Assembly: GCF_014697625.1 (NCBI RefSeq)
Contig: NZ_JACJSG010000026.1
Span: 1-64,000 of the forward strand
Reading direction: 5' to 3'
DNA length: 64,000 bases
From: Anabaena azotica FACHB-119
GTDB lineage: Bacteria > Cyanobacteriota > Cyanobacteriia > Cyanobacteriales > Nostocaceae
Position numbers and translations under genes: made by a program. How positions within the stretch are numbered: position 1 is the first letter of the stretch; every line of letters begins with the position of its first letter. The notes below the pieces were generated by a model. The model made no database searches and had not been told where the DNA came from. It was given only the letters and a program-made list of their open reading frames with translations. Below are positions 7,380 to 16,041 of this stretch, piece after piece.

Positions 7380-9971
7380 ATGAAGTTATTTTCAAGTTCG
7401 TCGCTGGTAATTAGCATACCTATGAGTGACCATATCATCACTATAGATAAAGAGACTTATAATTCTTTGCAACAGGAACTGACTCAACTGCGTCAGCGAG
7501 TGGCAAAGACTCTAACCCCAGAGTTATATCTTGAATATACACCTGCGGCGATCGCTATATTTGACCACGAGATGCGCTACTTGCTGGCTAGTCGTCGCTG
7601 GCGGGAGGACTATAACTTAGTTGATGAGGATATTATCGGTCGTTGTCATGAAGAAGTTTGTGCTGACACCACTTTAGGTTGGCAAAGAATTTTTCAGCAT
7701 TGTTTAGCAGGAAATACAGAGAAATCCGAAGAAGACATCCTTACCCGCAAAGATGGCACAATTGATTGGGTGAAGTGGGAAATAAATCCTTGGTATGAAG
7801 AATCTGGGGTGGTGGGTGGTTTAGCGGTATTCTCTGAGGTAGTTACGGCGCAAAGACAGGCACGAACGGCTCTTGGTGATAGTGAAAGGCGTTTAGGAGA
7901 TATCGCCGCTAATATACCGGGAGCTATCTTTCAGTTTATCAATCGTCATGGTAGCTGGCAAGTAGACTATATCAGCGATTTTATCTGGGAACTGGCAGGT
8001 ATTACCCCCCAAGAAATGATGGCAGATTTAAGTTGCTTTTTTGCGCTTGTCCATCCAGAGGATTTTGAAGGTTATATTGCATCAGTAGTCGAGGCGGTAG
8101 AAAATGCCACTCCTTGGCACTATGAAGGACGTTTAATCAAGCCTAACGGTGAAATTCGTTGGTGGCAAGGTGACTCAACTCCCACAAAGAGTCAAACTGG
8201 AGAAATAATTTTTTGTGGAGTCCTGTTAGACATTACTGAACGCAAGCAAACAGAAGCAGAACTCAACAGATTAAATGAAGAGTTGGCGGCCAGAATTGCT
8301 GAACGCACTTTCGCCTTACAGCAGACAGAAGTATTGTTACAACGACTAGCCGATAATGTCCCAGGGATGCTTTATGAATTTCGCCTTAAGCCTGATGGGA
8401 CGATGTTTTATCCTTATGTTTCTTCTGGGTGTAGAGAACTGATGGGACTAGATCCCCAAGAAATAGAAAATGATGCTTCACTACCCTTTGCTGGTATTCA
8501 AGCTGAGGATGTTATCGGTTTACAACAGACGATGGCCAAATCTGCCCAAACCCTGCAAAACTTTGAAGCTGAGTGGTGCATGACCACCCCCTTTGGAGAG
8601 AAGAAATGGGTAAAAGCTACCTCCAAACCAGAACGCCTCCCTGGAGGTGAAATTACTTGGTATGGTTATCTACTGGATATTAGCGAACGTAAACAAGTAG
8701 AAGCATTACTCCAAGAACAAGAGCAGTTTTTACGCAGTATTTATGAGGGTGTTGATCAAATTATCTTTGTGGTCGATGTTTTAGATAATCACGAATTTCG
8801 TTATGCTGGTTGGAACTCTTCAGCAGAAAAATTCACAGGAATTAAACAAGCTGATGTTCTTGGTAAAACTCCTAAAGAAGTGCAGGGTGATGTTGAAGGT
8901 GCTGCTGTTAGTCAAAGATACAAAAATTGTGTGGAAGTTGGTACTAGTATTTCTTACGAAGAGTGTTTAACTTTCTATAATCAAGAATTTTGGTCTTTAA
9001 CTAAAATTAATCCCCTAAAAAACAGTGATGGTAAAATTTACCGCATGGTGGGTACAGCTTTAGATATTACCAAGCGCAAACAAGCAGAAATTAAATTGCA
9101 GCAGCAAGCCGAGGATTTAGAAAATACTCTGCGGAAATTACAGCGTACTCAAACTCAACTTATCCATAGTGAGAAAATGTCTTCTATTGGGAATATGGTT
9201 GCAGGTATTGCCCATGAAATTAATAATCCAGTGAACTTTATTCACGGTAATCTCATTCCCGCCTGTGAATATGCACAAGATTTGTTACGCTTAGTAGAAC
9301 TTTATCAACTCCATTTTCCCTATCCTCCAGAAGAAATTCAGGAACTGATTATAGATATTGACTTAGATTTTCTTAAGGAAGATTTGGTGAAACTCCTTCA
9401 GTCTATGCAGGTGGGAACTGAACGCATTCGGGAAATTGTGCTATCGCTACGCAATTTTTCTCGCCTTGATGAAGCTGAATTTAAGCAAGTAGATATTCAT
9501 GAAGGTATTGATAGTACAATCATGATATTACATAATCGGTTGAAAGCCAAATCAGACCATCCAGAAATTGTGGTTATTAAGGATTATGGTGATTTGCCAA
9601 AAATTGATTGTTATCCCGGTCAATTAAATCAGGTATTTATGAATCTTCTTAGTAATGCTATTGATGCTTTAGAAGAGTCAGTTAGCAGGGGTAGGTTGTT
9701 AGGGAATACGCCGAAGATTTCTATTCGGAGTGAAGTTGTTAATAATTGGGTACGCATTACTATTGCTGATAATGGTGTGGGTATTCCCCAAGAGATATTA
9801 ACAAAATTATTTGACCCGTTTTTTACTACTAAATCAGTAGGTAAGGGAACTGGATTAGGGTTATCTATCAGTTATCAAATTGTTGTGGATAGACATAATG
9901 GGAAATTGTCCTGTAATTCAACTTTGGGACAAGGAGCAGAGTTTGTGATTGAAATTCCTATTTATCAGTGA
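7380..9971 (+). CDS. Multi-PAS sensor histidine kinase
   Basis: An 863-residue soluble kinase without membrane helices. Four PAS/PAC units occupy about residues 45-160, 165-290, 315-440 and 445-575; each ends in a PAC-like DITERKQ or DISERKQ stretch. A coiled coil leads to the HisKA-type dimerisation helix with the phosphoacceptor His612 (GIAHEINNPVNFIHGN). The ATPase domain follows, with an N box (QVFMNLLSNAIDAL), G1 (DNGVGIP), F box (FDPFFTTK) and G2 (GTGLGLS). No response regulator adjoins, so the partner is unknown. The start may instead be the ATG at 7422, which removes 14 residues. The sensed signal cannot be inferred. Confidence 0.9.
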   Translation: MKLFSSSSLVISIPMSDHIITIDKETYNSLQQELTQLRQRVAKTLTPELYLEYTPAAIAIFDHEMRYLLASRRWREDYNLVDEDIIGRCHEEVCADTTLGWQRIFQHCLAGNTEKSEEDILTRKDGTIDWVKWEINPWYEESGVVGGLAVFSEVVTAQRQARTALGDSERRLGDIAANIPGAIFQFINRHGSWQVDYISDFIWELAGITPQEMMADLSCFFALVHPEDFEGYIASVVEAVENATPWHYEGRLIKPNGEIRWWQGDSTPTKSQTGEIIFCGVLLDITERKQTEAELNRLNEELAARIAERTFALQQTEVLLQRLADNVPGMLYEFRLKPDGTMFYPYVSSGCRELMGLDPQEIENDASLPFAGIQAEDVIGLQQTMAKSAQTLQNFEAEWCMTTPFGEKKWVKATSKPERLPGGEITWYGYLLDISERKQVEALLQEQEQFLRSIYEGVDQIIFVVDVLDNHEFRYAGWNSSAEKFTGIKQADVLGKTPKEVQGDVEGAAVSQRYKNCVEVGTSISYEECLTFYNQEFWSLTKINPLKNSDGKIYRMVGTALDITKRKQAEIKLQQQAEDLENTLRKLQRTQTQLIHSEKMSSIGNMVAGIAHEINNPVNFIHGNLIPACEYAQDLLRLVELYQLHFPYPPEEIQELIIDIDLDFLKEDLVKLLQSMQVGTERIREIVLSLRNFSRLDEAEFKQVDIHEGIDSTIMILHNRLKAKSDHPEIVVIKDYGDLPKIDCYPGQLNQVFMNLLSNAIDALEESVSRGRLLGNTPKISIRSEVVNNWVRITIADNGVGIPQEILTKLFDPFFTTKSVGKGTGLGLSISYQIVVDRHNGKLSCNSTLGQGAEFVIEIPIYQ

Positions 9972-10081
9972 ATTGTTATTTACCAAAGTATCTGCAAATT
10001 GAGAACAAAGCCTGGAAGTATGTCTTCCCCAGATAATTCTCTATATTTACGGTCATTGCTATAAGTGTAATTGTGACTGTA

Positions 10082-10870
10082 TTAATGAATTGGCTTGAGG
10101 GGGCAAATTTGCAATCCTACTGGTGTATTGAGAACTGCAACCTCTATTCCTAAAACTTGAGCCAAATTTTCTGGTGTGAGAACTTTTTCTGGCTGTCCTA
10201 AAGCAATAATATTTCCTTGATAGAGTAAGGCTATACGAGAACTATATCTAGCAGCTAAGTTGATTTCGTGCAGAACTGTTAAAATTGTGATTCCCGGCTT
10301 TTGATTGAGATTTTTTAAAAGGTCTAGTAGTTCTAACTGATAGCGAATATCTAGATAAGTTGTGGGTTCATCTAATAGTAAAATCTGGGGATTTTGGGCT
10401 AAAGCTAGTGCTAAAAATGCTCTTTGTCTTTCACCGCCGGAAAGTTGTTCTACTAGTCGTTCTTGATAATCTTCCATCTGGGTTAAATGCAAAGCTTCAG
10501 CAACTTTTTCTCTATCTTCTGCGTTTAATTCCCATTGCCACCAAGGTTGGTGTGGGGTGCGTCCTAATGATACTAATTGCCTGACTGTTAAGCCTGAAGG
10601 AATTGCTTGCTGCTGGGGTAATAAGGCTAATTTTTGGGCAACAATGGCGGCGCTTTGAGTATGAATTGCTTTTCCATCTAGTAAGACGGTTCCTGTTTGG
10701 GGAACTAATAGGCGACTCATGAGTTTTAGGAGGGTAGATTTACCAGAACCATTAGCACCTACTAAACTCAACCACTCGCCTTTTTCGATGACTAAGGATA
10801 TATCTTTAACTACGGTTTTATTTGTATATCCACCTGTTAGGTTTTGCGTTTCTAGAGGCATATTAATCAT
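10082..10870 (-). CDS. ABC transporter ATPase, FecE/BtuD type
   Basis: A 262-residue ATPase. The Walker A motif is GANGSGKST, the Q loop LLPQQQ, the signature LSGGERQR, Walker B ILLLDEPTTYLD and the H-loop LHEIN. The pattern is that of ferric-siderophore, haem or cobalamin importers. It lies 15 bases downstream of the permease gene and is surely co-transcribed with it. Two possible starts (10870, or the ATG three codons later) differ trivially. No periplasmic binding protein gene adjoins, so the substrate (iron-siderophore or corrinoid) stays open. Confidence 0.9.
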   Translation of the reverse strand: MINMPLETQNLTGGYTNKTVVKDISLVIEKGEWLSLVGANGSGKSTLLKLMSRLLVPQTGTVLLDGKAIHTQSAAIVAQKLALLPQQQAIPSGLTVRQLVSLGRTPHQPWWQWELNAEDREKVAEALHLTQMEDYQERLVEQLSGGERQRAFLALALAQNPQILLLDEPTTYLDIRYQLELLDLLKNLNQKPGITILTVLHEINLAARYSSRIALLYQGNIIALGQPEKVLTPENLAQVLGIEVAVLNTPVGLQICPLKPIH

Positions 10871-10885
10871 TGGTATTTGGGAAGT

Positions 10886-11923
10886 TTAGATTCCGTTTTG
10901 GCGGCGGTAGAGTAACCAAATGAAGAGGGGGGAACCGAGTAATGCTGTGACTGCACCAACTGGAAGTTCTACAGCACCTAAGCGGGAAAGTAAGTCTGCA
11001 ATTGTCATGACGATCGCACCTCCTAATGCACTCAATGGTAAGATGGCGCGATAATCTGTACCTACTAGTAAACGGATACCGTGGGGTACTATTAAGCCGA
11101 CAAAACCAATTAAACCGCCAATACTCACAGCACCTGCGGCTAATAGTGTAGCAACTGCACCGATGAAAATGCGCGATCGCCCCAAAGAAACCCCCAAACT
11201 CACTGCTAACTCATCGCCTAGATTTAATAAATTTAGCGATCGCGCTAACAAACATCCCCATCCCAAGGCGACAATAATATAAGCACCGGCTGTAGTTACT
11301 TCTGTCCATCCCCGGCCATTCAAACTGCCAATTAGCCAGTTTAAAGCCGCCTGTATTCTTCCATCCTCACTTAACAATAGTAAGACCGATTGTACTGCCC
11401 CAAACATGGCGCTTACCGCTACGCCACCCAAAATTAGCCGTTCTACAGATATCCCATCCCCTGTTTTGGCTAAAAAATAGACTATCACCGTTGTCAGTAC
11501 ACCCCCCACCCAGGCCGCTAGGGGAACCCAAGCTAAGAATACCCCTAAACTAATCATGGCGATCGCTACCAAACCCGCACCCGCAGAAATACCTAGTAAG
11601 AATGGGTCGGCTAGTCCGTTGCGTAACATTCCTTGCAGCAGCGCACCCGACATTCCCAAAGCTGCACCTACCAAAATGGCTGCTATGGTTCTGGGTAGGC
11701 GCAAGTCCCAGAGGATAGTTTGATTGAGTTGTTCTCCTCTGCGCCACAGTGCTAGCCACAGTTGTGCGGGTGTGATGGCGACTGCACCAAAGGATAGGGA
11801 AGCGCCTACTGCCAAAACTAGGAAGATAAGTAAGAATAAGGTGGCTAAAAGTATCTTGGCTTCGTTTCTAGAAGCAGCGTTAATGTTCCTGACAGTTTTT
11901 TCCTGTCGCTGCCTGAGATTCAT
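10886..11923 (-). CDS. FecCD-family ABC transporter permease
   Basis: A 345-residue polytopic membrane protein with about ten hydrophobic helices. FecCD/BtuC-type markers include DLRLPRTIAAILVGAALGMSGALLQ, cut here at 'GMSG', and the C-terminal GGLIGFVGLIVPHGIRLLVG. It acts as a homodimeric channel with the ATPase encoded 15 bases downstream. The binding protein and outer-membrane receptor must be encoded elsewhere. No riboswitch (for example a cobalamin element) and no convincing Fur box were recognised in the 480 bases upstream, so regulation is unresolved. Confidence 0.9.
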   Translation of the reverse strand: MNLRQRQEKTVRNINAASRNEAKILLATLFLLIFLVLAVGASLSFGAVAITPAQLWLALWRRGEQLNQTILWDLRLPRTIAAILVGAALGMSGALLQGMLRNGLADPFLLGISAGAGLVAIAMISLGVFLAWVPLAAWVGGVLTTVIVYFLAKTGDGISVERLILGGVAVSAMFGAVQSVLLLLSEDGRIQAALNWLIGSLNGRGWTEVTTAGAYIIVALGWGCLLARSLNLLNLGDELAVSLGVSLGRSRIFIGAVATLLAAGAVSIGGLIGFVGLIVPHGIRLLVGTDYRAILPLSALGGAIVMTIADLLSRLGAVELPVGAVTALLGSPLFIWLLYRRQNGI

Positions 11924-12408
11924 GTGTTTTGCTGATGGCTATTCCTGCAATCAATCTTATCTTTCTTTAAGAGCGATCGCTTTGGCAAGAATCTAATTTA
12001 TCAGGACTGTCTAAGTTTTTTCATTTCCTCATGTCCTAACTGTCTTGGCGACTGCTATATAAAGAATTGACGATTAGCACTTGACTAAGTATAAATTTAG
12101 TATGAAGATATTACCTTGGTATATTTACTAGCTTGTTACGGTTTACCCCCAACATTAGCGTAAACATCCAACCTAGTTAAGTACATACGAGCCAGTCCAC
12201 ATCAAGCCGCAAGCCGCCGCATGAAAGCAGCCTCGTACATCCGTCAAAACACTTACCAGAACTAGATCATAACTCCACCCACAAGGGGATAGAGTTTTGT
12301 CAGTGGTTAGTGGTCAGTGGTTTAAGCCTGAGCCAAAAAACAACTGACAAGCGAAAAGCCTAATAAATTTTGGATGTATAGCCTTTCATAGAAGGTAATT
12401 ATTCACTT
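11924..12408. other. Divergent intergenic region
   Basis: The region separates the leftward ABC importer from the rightward receiver gene and must hold promoters for both. It contains a HIP1 site near 11973 and a short STRR-like stretch (GTCAGTGGTTAGTGGTCAGTGG) around 12300, here quoted only in outline. No ORF or RNA gene was recognised. Confidence 0.4.
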
Positions 12409-12795
12409 ATGTATCGACCATTAGTTTTAGTTGTAGAAGAACATCTACATAACTTAGAATTGCTTAACTCTTACTTGAAAAAGATAAAAATCGCTTGTAT
12501 TTGTGCTAAACAAGGAGTTAAGGCAATTATTCTGGCACAAACCCAAAAACCTGACCTGATTCTACTAGACATGATGGTGTCAGATTTAAGTGGTAGTCAA
12601 GTGATTAATTACCTTAAGCAAGACACAAAAACAGCGAAAATTCCAATTATTGCTGTTTTACCTTTTATTCTGGTGCAGAATCAAGACTACCTCTTCCTTA
12701 CAGGTGCGGAGGAATATATTACTAAACCATACAATTTTAATTACTTAAATAGTTTGATTTACCGCCATCTTAATCTGCTGAATTCTTCCAGTTAG
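12409..12795 (+). CDS. Stand-alone response regulator receiver protein
   Basis: A 128-residue single receiver domain (CheY-like). The acidic pocket is VVEEH instead of the usual DD pair, the phosphoacceptor aspartate lies in LILLDMMVSDLSG, and the conserved lysine in YITKPYNF. The usual Thr/Ser after strand four is absent (IIAVLPF), so the switch residue is altered. Phosphorylation may be possible but signalling could be atypical. The 3' end overlaps the convergent DUF2294 gene by 26 bases. No adjacent kinase. Confidence 0.8.
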   Translation: MYRPLVLVVEEHLHNLELLNSYLKKIKIACICAKQGVKAIILAQTQKPDLILLDMMVSDLSGSQVINYLKQDTKTAKIPIIAVLPFILVQNQDYLFLTGAEEYITKPYNFNYLNSLIYRHLNLLNSSS

Positions 12796-13174
12796 CTTTC
12801 GGGATAGATTCTGGATTACGCACTTCTGGTAATTGGTCTAAAACAACTACTATTCCTGTACGTCCTGTGACCAAGTTGGTACTGCTCATTAAGTCGGTAA
12901 TAGGTTTACCAATCACCTCCTCAAGGATGATTTTTAGCTGTGGTTTAATAATTTTATCAAGCAATGTTCTGATTTGTTCTGCCAAGCCTTCATGCCCTGC
13001 TGCTAACAAAGTTTGCTCAATTTGGCTGACTGAATTTTCTAGAGATATTACTAATTCAGAATCAAAAAAGTGACAAATAATTTGGGTGGGTCGTCGCCCT
13101 ATTTTCTCGTTGTATAGAGTACTAACACGTTGGGAAATTTTTCTTTCGAGTTCTCCAATAGTTGGGTTTACCAT
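12770..13174 (-). CDS. DUF2294 family protein
   Basis: From the ATG at 13174 this is a 134-residue soluble protein: MVNPTIGELERKISQRV, then RRPTQIICHFFDSELVISLE, a helical middle, and VTGRTGIVVVLDQLPEVRNP. These features fit DUF2294, a family common in cyanobacteria and some Firmicutes, of unknown biochemical role. The upstream ATG at 13255 would add 27 residues of atypical sequence, so the internal start is preferred. Its end overlaps the receiver gene on the other strand. Confidence 0.75.
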   Translation of the reverse strand: MVNPTIGELERKISQRVSTLYNEKIGRRPTQIICHFFDSELVISLENSVSQIEQTLLAAGHEGLAEQIRTLLDKIIKPQLKIILEEVIGKPITDLMSSTNLVTGRTGIVVVLDQLPEVRNPESIPKANWKNSAD

Positions 13175-13255
13175 TACTTTATAAAAATAATCAAAGTTTT
13201 TCTTTTTGTAAATATTTAATATTGTTGGGTATAAACCTTCGATATCATAATACAT

Positions 13256-13933
13256 TTCTTGGTAAAAATCACGATTTATTCTCTATACTTTTATCCGAAG
13301 TGCGGTTATTTCCATATCTTTATATGGAGTTAAATAGCGGGTGAACGAAGGCAAAAATCCAGGCGACAGAAAACCCCAACTATCTAATTAAATGCTTACT
13401 GTGTAGTAAGACTTAAAGTCAAATAGGGTAATTTCTTTAGATAAAATTAAGAAGTTATCATGTAGGGGTGCGTTAAGCTAAAACGGTTAGACAAAGGTAA
13501 TTACACCCAATTTTCCCAGACAACCTTGTGGCGTAAGTGGGAATTTTTGTCAAGCGATCGCCAGCAGAATATATCCTCTGGCTGTGGTATGTGAAGGGAC
13601 TGGGATGTTTACACGTTCATATCAGATGTTCCTCCCAGAATGACTGTAACCCCTAATCGCTCCTCTGTTTTGTAATGATTTGATAAACCATTAGCTACCA
13701 AGGCTGTGACAAATACTGAGGTTGACCTTTCCATGACCAATTACGTAAGCTTGTAACTGTCAATTCCTGGCTCAATAGTATTAGTTAATACAAAAGTTTG
13801 CTAGAAGTTGCTATTTTTTCACGATCGCAGAAGAATTTTTATGAGGAATTTAAAATTGCCTTAAGCAATTTCCGACGAAAGTTGATACCTTGTTAATAAG
13901 AGACAATTACTGACAAACATCATTCTCAAATTC
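13256..13933. other. ORF-poor spacer with a possible LuxR-type HTH scrap
   Basis: No complete gene is visible. On the minus strand, 13609-13734 encodes 41 residues including ALVANGLSNH and ERLGVTV, reminiscent of the LuxR helix-turn-helix (A-L-V-A-x-G-L-S-N-x-x-I-A-x-x-L-G-V-x-V). The rest of the helix-turn-helix is lost. The remaining sequence shows one HIP1 site and no repeats of note. The remnant reading is weak. Confidence 0.3.
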
Positions 13934-14404
13934 ATGGATTCTTCATCAATTACCTCTTTACTTGAAGACTTGAAAAATCCTGATGCTTTAGTACGGGAAC
14001 AAGCAACAAAGAAACTTTGGCGGATATGGTTCCAGCAAAAGGGAGTGTATGGACTGGAAAAAATTGATCAGAGTCAGAAATTGCTAGATGCTGGGGAAAT
14101 TACTGAAGCTGAGGCAATGCTGACACAGTTAATTCATGAACAACCAGATTTTGCCGAAGCTTGGAATCGCCGGGCTTTTCTCTACTACAGTATGGGAGAA
14201 TATCAAAAGTCTCTGGCTGACTGTCAGATGGTGATCCAAATTAATCCGGTACATTTTGGCGCACTGCATGGGATTGGTTTGTGTTATGCAGCATTAGGCA
14301 AGTACGCTAAAGCTATCAAAGCCTTTAAGCGTGCCTTAGAAATACAGCCATACTCTTTGGTAAACCAGAAATTGATTTTAGAATGTACTTTCAGACTCAG
14401 CTAA
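13934..14404 (+). CDS. TPR-repeat protein
   Basis: A 156-residue soluble protein. The N-terminus (SLLEDLKNPDALVREQATKKLW) is HEAT-like. Two to three tetratricopeptide repeats follow from residue 45: AEAMLTQLIHEQPDFAEAWN, YYSMGEYQKSLADCQMVIQINP and CYAALGKYAKAIKAFKRALEIQP, each shown in part. Such proteins bind partner proteins; none is indicated here. Similar small TPR proteins are common in Nostocales. ATG at 13934 has no strong ribosome site. The gene stands alone. Confidence 0.85.
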   Translation: MDSSSITSLLEDLKNPDALVREQATKKLWRIWFQQKGVYGLEKIDQSQKLLDAGEITEAEAMLTQLIHEQPDFAEAWNRRAFLYYSMGEYQKSLADCQMVIQINPVHFGALHGIGLCYAALGKYAKAIKAFKRALEIQPYSLVNQKLILECTFRLS

Positions 14405-14474
14405 AACTTGATGAGAGGGATTCAGCATCCTGAAATACTGATTTTACCTCTAAAAAAGTACATTTTCTGGTTTT

Positions 14475-15327
14475 ATGTATCCACCACCTGTTCATCGCCC
14501 TAGTCGCCGTCGATTGCATTGGTAGTAGTATGATTGCTGCTTGTGCCAATATTAATCAAGCATCAACCTCTAACTCAAAGTTAGATAAAGTTACTTTTGG
14601 GACTAACTGGTTAGCCCAAGCAGAACAAGGGGGATTTTAGGGGGCGATCGCCACGGGAATTTACAAGACCACGGGCTAGATGTCACAATTAAAATGCGTG
14701 GGCCACAAATACCTAGTGGCACTCAATTGTTAGTAGGTGGTGCAGTAGACTTTTTCATGGGTTATGGTATTGATGCCATCAACGCCATAGCACAGGGAAT
14801 ACCCAAAGTTACAGTAGCAGCAATTTTCCAAAAAGACCCGCAGTGTATCCTTACCCATCCCAACCCAGCAATCAAAACTTTAGCCGACCTCAAAGGCAAA
14901 CCGATTTATATCTCTGCGGCTGCTAATGTAACGTTTTGGCCCTTATTAAAAGCTAAGTATGGTTTTACGGACGAACAAAAGCGTCCTGTTAACAATTCGC
15001 GCATTCACGCATTCGCGCATTAAAGACATTTTGCCTACGGCACGCTACGCGAACAGACGGGGATTTAAACCCCGACTGAAACTGATACTACGTATAGACG
15101 TAGGGGTCTTTTGGTATAGTTACTTAGAAAATCCCCAACCAGGTAATCAACTAATTAAACAAGATAATCCAGAAATGACAGACGAACAACTCGCTTACGG
15201 TCTACAAAAGCTGCAAAAATAGGGAATCATTGTATCTGATGTAGCCAAGACCCAAGGTATCGGTTCCATGAGTGAGCAAAAGTGGCGATCGCTATTTGAG
15301 AGTATTACCGCAGGGTATAGGGAATAG
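14475..15327 (+). pseudogene. Decayed ABC substrate-binding protein (NMT1/SsuA-like)
   Basis: Pieces in several frames read as one SBP of the nitrate/sulfonate/NMT1 type. After a signal-like start at 14475 come KVTFGTNWLAQAEQGGF and an in-frame TAG, GAIATGIYK, a frameshift near 14680, then DVTIKMRGPQ..TQLLVGGAVDFFMGYGID and LKGKPIYISAAANVTFWPLL to 14990. A repeat-like insert of about 120 bases replaces the middle. The C-terminal part resumes as WYSYLENPQPGNQLIKQD, followed by an in-frame stop at 15220-15222 and then SMSEQKWRSLFESITAG. At least three lesions make it non-functional. No permease or ATPase genes remain beside it. Confidence 0.8.
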
Positions 15328-15447
15328 GGGACAGGGGACAGGTAATAGGTAGGAATTACACATCATAAGCTAAAACCTCTACAATAAGAGACTTTCAAAA
15401 CTATTTCCTATTACCTGTTACCTCTACCCTATCCCCTATCAAAATAA

Positions 15448-15470
15448 AACCCCTGGTTGCGCCAGGGGTT
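15448..15470 (-). terminator. Hairpin terminator for leftward transcription
   Basis: AACCCCTGG and CCAGGGGTT form a perfect 9-bp stem around the loop TTGCG. On the minus strand the stem is followed by a T-rich run (TTTTATTTTG), as in intrinsic terminators. It lies about 570 bases beyond the trpC stop, so it could end a long trpC transcript or a separate small RNA from the ORF-free stretch. Confidence 0.6.
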
Positions 15471-15901
15471 AGGGTTTCGCTGAGATAAGTAATTGATTCT
15501 ACAATTTGTCCTCAGCCTATTCCTGAGAATTACAAGAAATTCTTTTTTTGAGTTTTTAGAGACTTCTAGAAATTAAATTATTCAATGGGTGAAAGGTCAC
15601 GTTAATCCCTATGGTACTTTTCGTTTGGCTCTCAATGTCAAGTTGCCAATTGAGACGGGGTGAATGTATCTAAAAATACTAGCGTTATTAATCAGAGATT
15701 ATTATAGTCTGAAAGTCATTCATAGCAATACTTTTAGCCTATCTTGCCCCAGGTAACAGCTTCGCTATATCTACGCCAACTAGGTAAAACGATATCAAAG
15801 TGTTTTGGTGTATACGTTTGATGATTTTTTCAGCCTACTTTTTGTCTAAGTCCCACTAGTTGTTCTTGTATTTGAGCGCAAATAATATTTTTTATGTCTT
15901 C

Positions 15902-16023
15902 AGGACTTACGCAAGTGTCACAATTGGTGGTTGGTGCGTGACGCTACAAGTCTCATGACTACGTTCAAATATTATCGCTCCTCACACACCCTACAGAAAA
16001 AATCTGCCAGTTGCGTAAGTCCT
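15902..16023. repeat. 122-bp inverted-repeat element, copy 1
   Basis: The ends are AGGACTTACGCAAGTG and, as complement, AGGACTTACGCAACTG. The interior has no coding capacity. By eye every base is identical to the copy at 52656-52777, which implies very recent copying or gene conversion. This is a MITE-like element lying directly against the trpC 3' end. Confidence 0.85.
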
Positions 16024-16041
16024 ATTTTAGTTGGAACTCTG

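Larger units (their letters stand above)
15328..16041. other. ORF-free region downstream of trpC
   Basis: Apart from the hairpin at 15448-15470 and the 122-bp element at 15902-16023, no gene is visible on either strand. Tandem copies of GGGGACAGG lie near 15325-15345. The stretch 15471-15890 is a candidate for a minus-strand small RNA, but no known RNA family was recognised. Confidence 0.4.

Noticed and set aside
12179..12300. Possible tRNA or structured RNA in the divergent spacer
   Set aside because: No cloverleaf, T-loop GTTCGA pattern or paired acceptor stem could be built.
15950..15990. CTCCTCACAC resembling the conserved motif of the cyanobacterial RNA Yfr1
   Set aside because: It is internal to the 122-bp repeat in both copies and lacks the flanking Yfr1 stem-loops.
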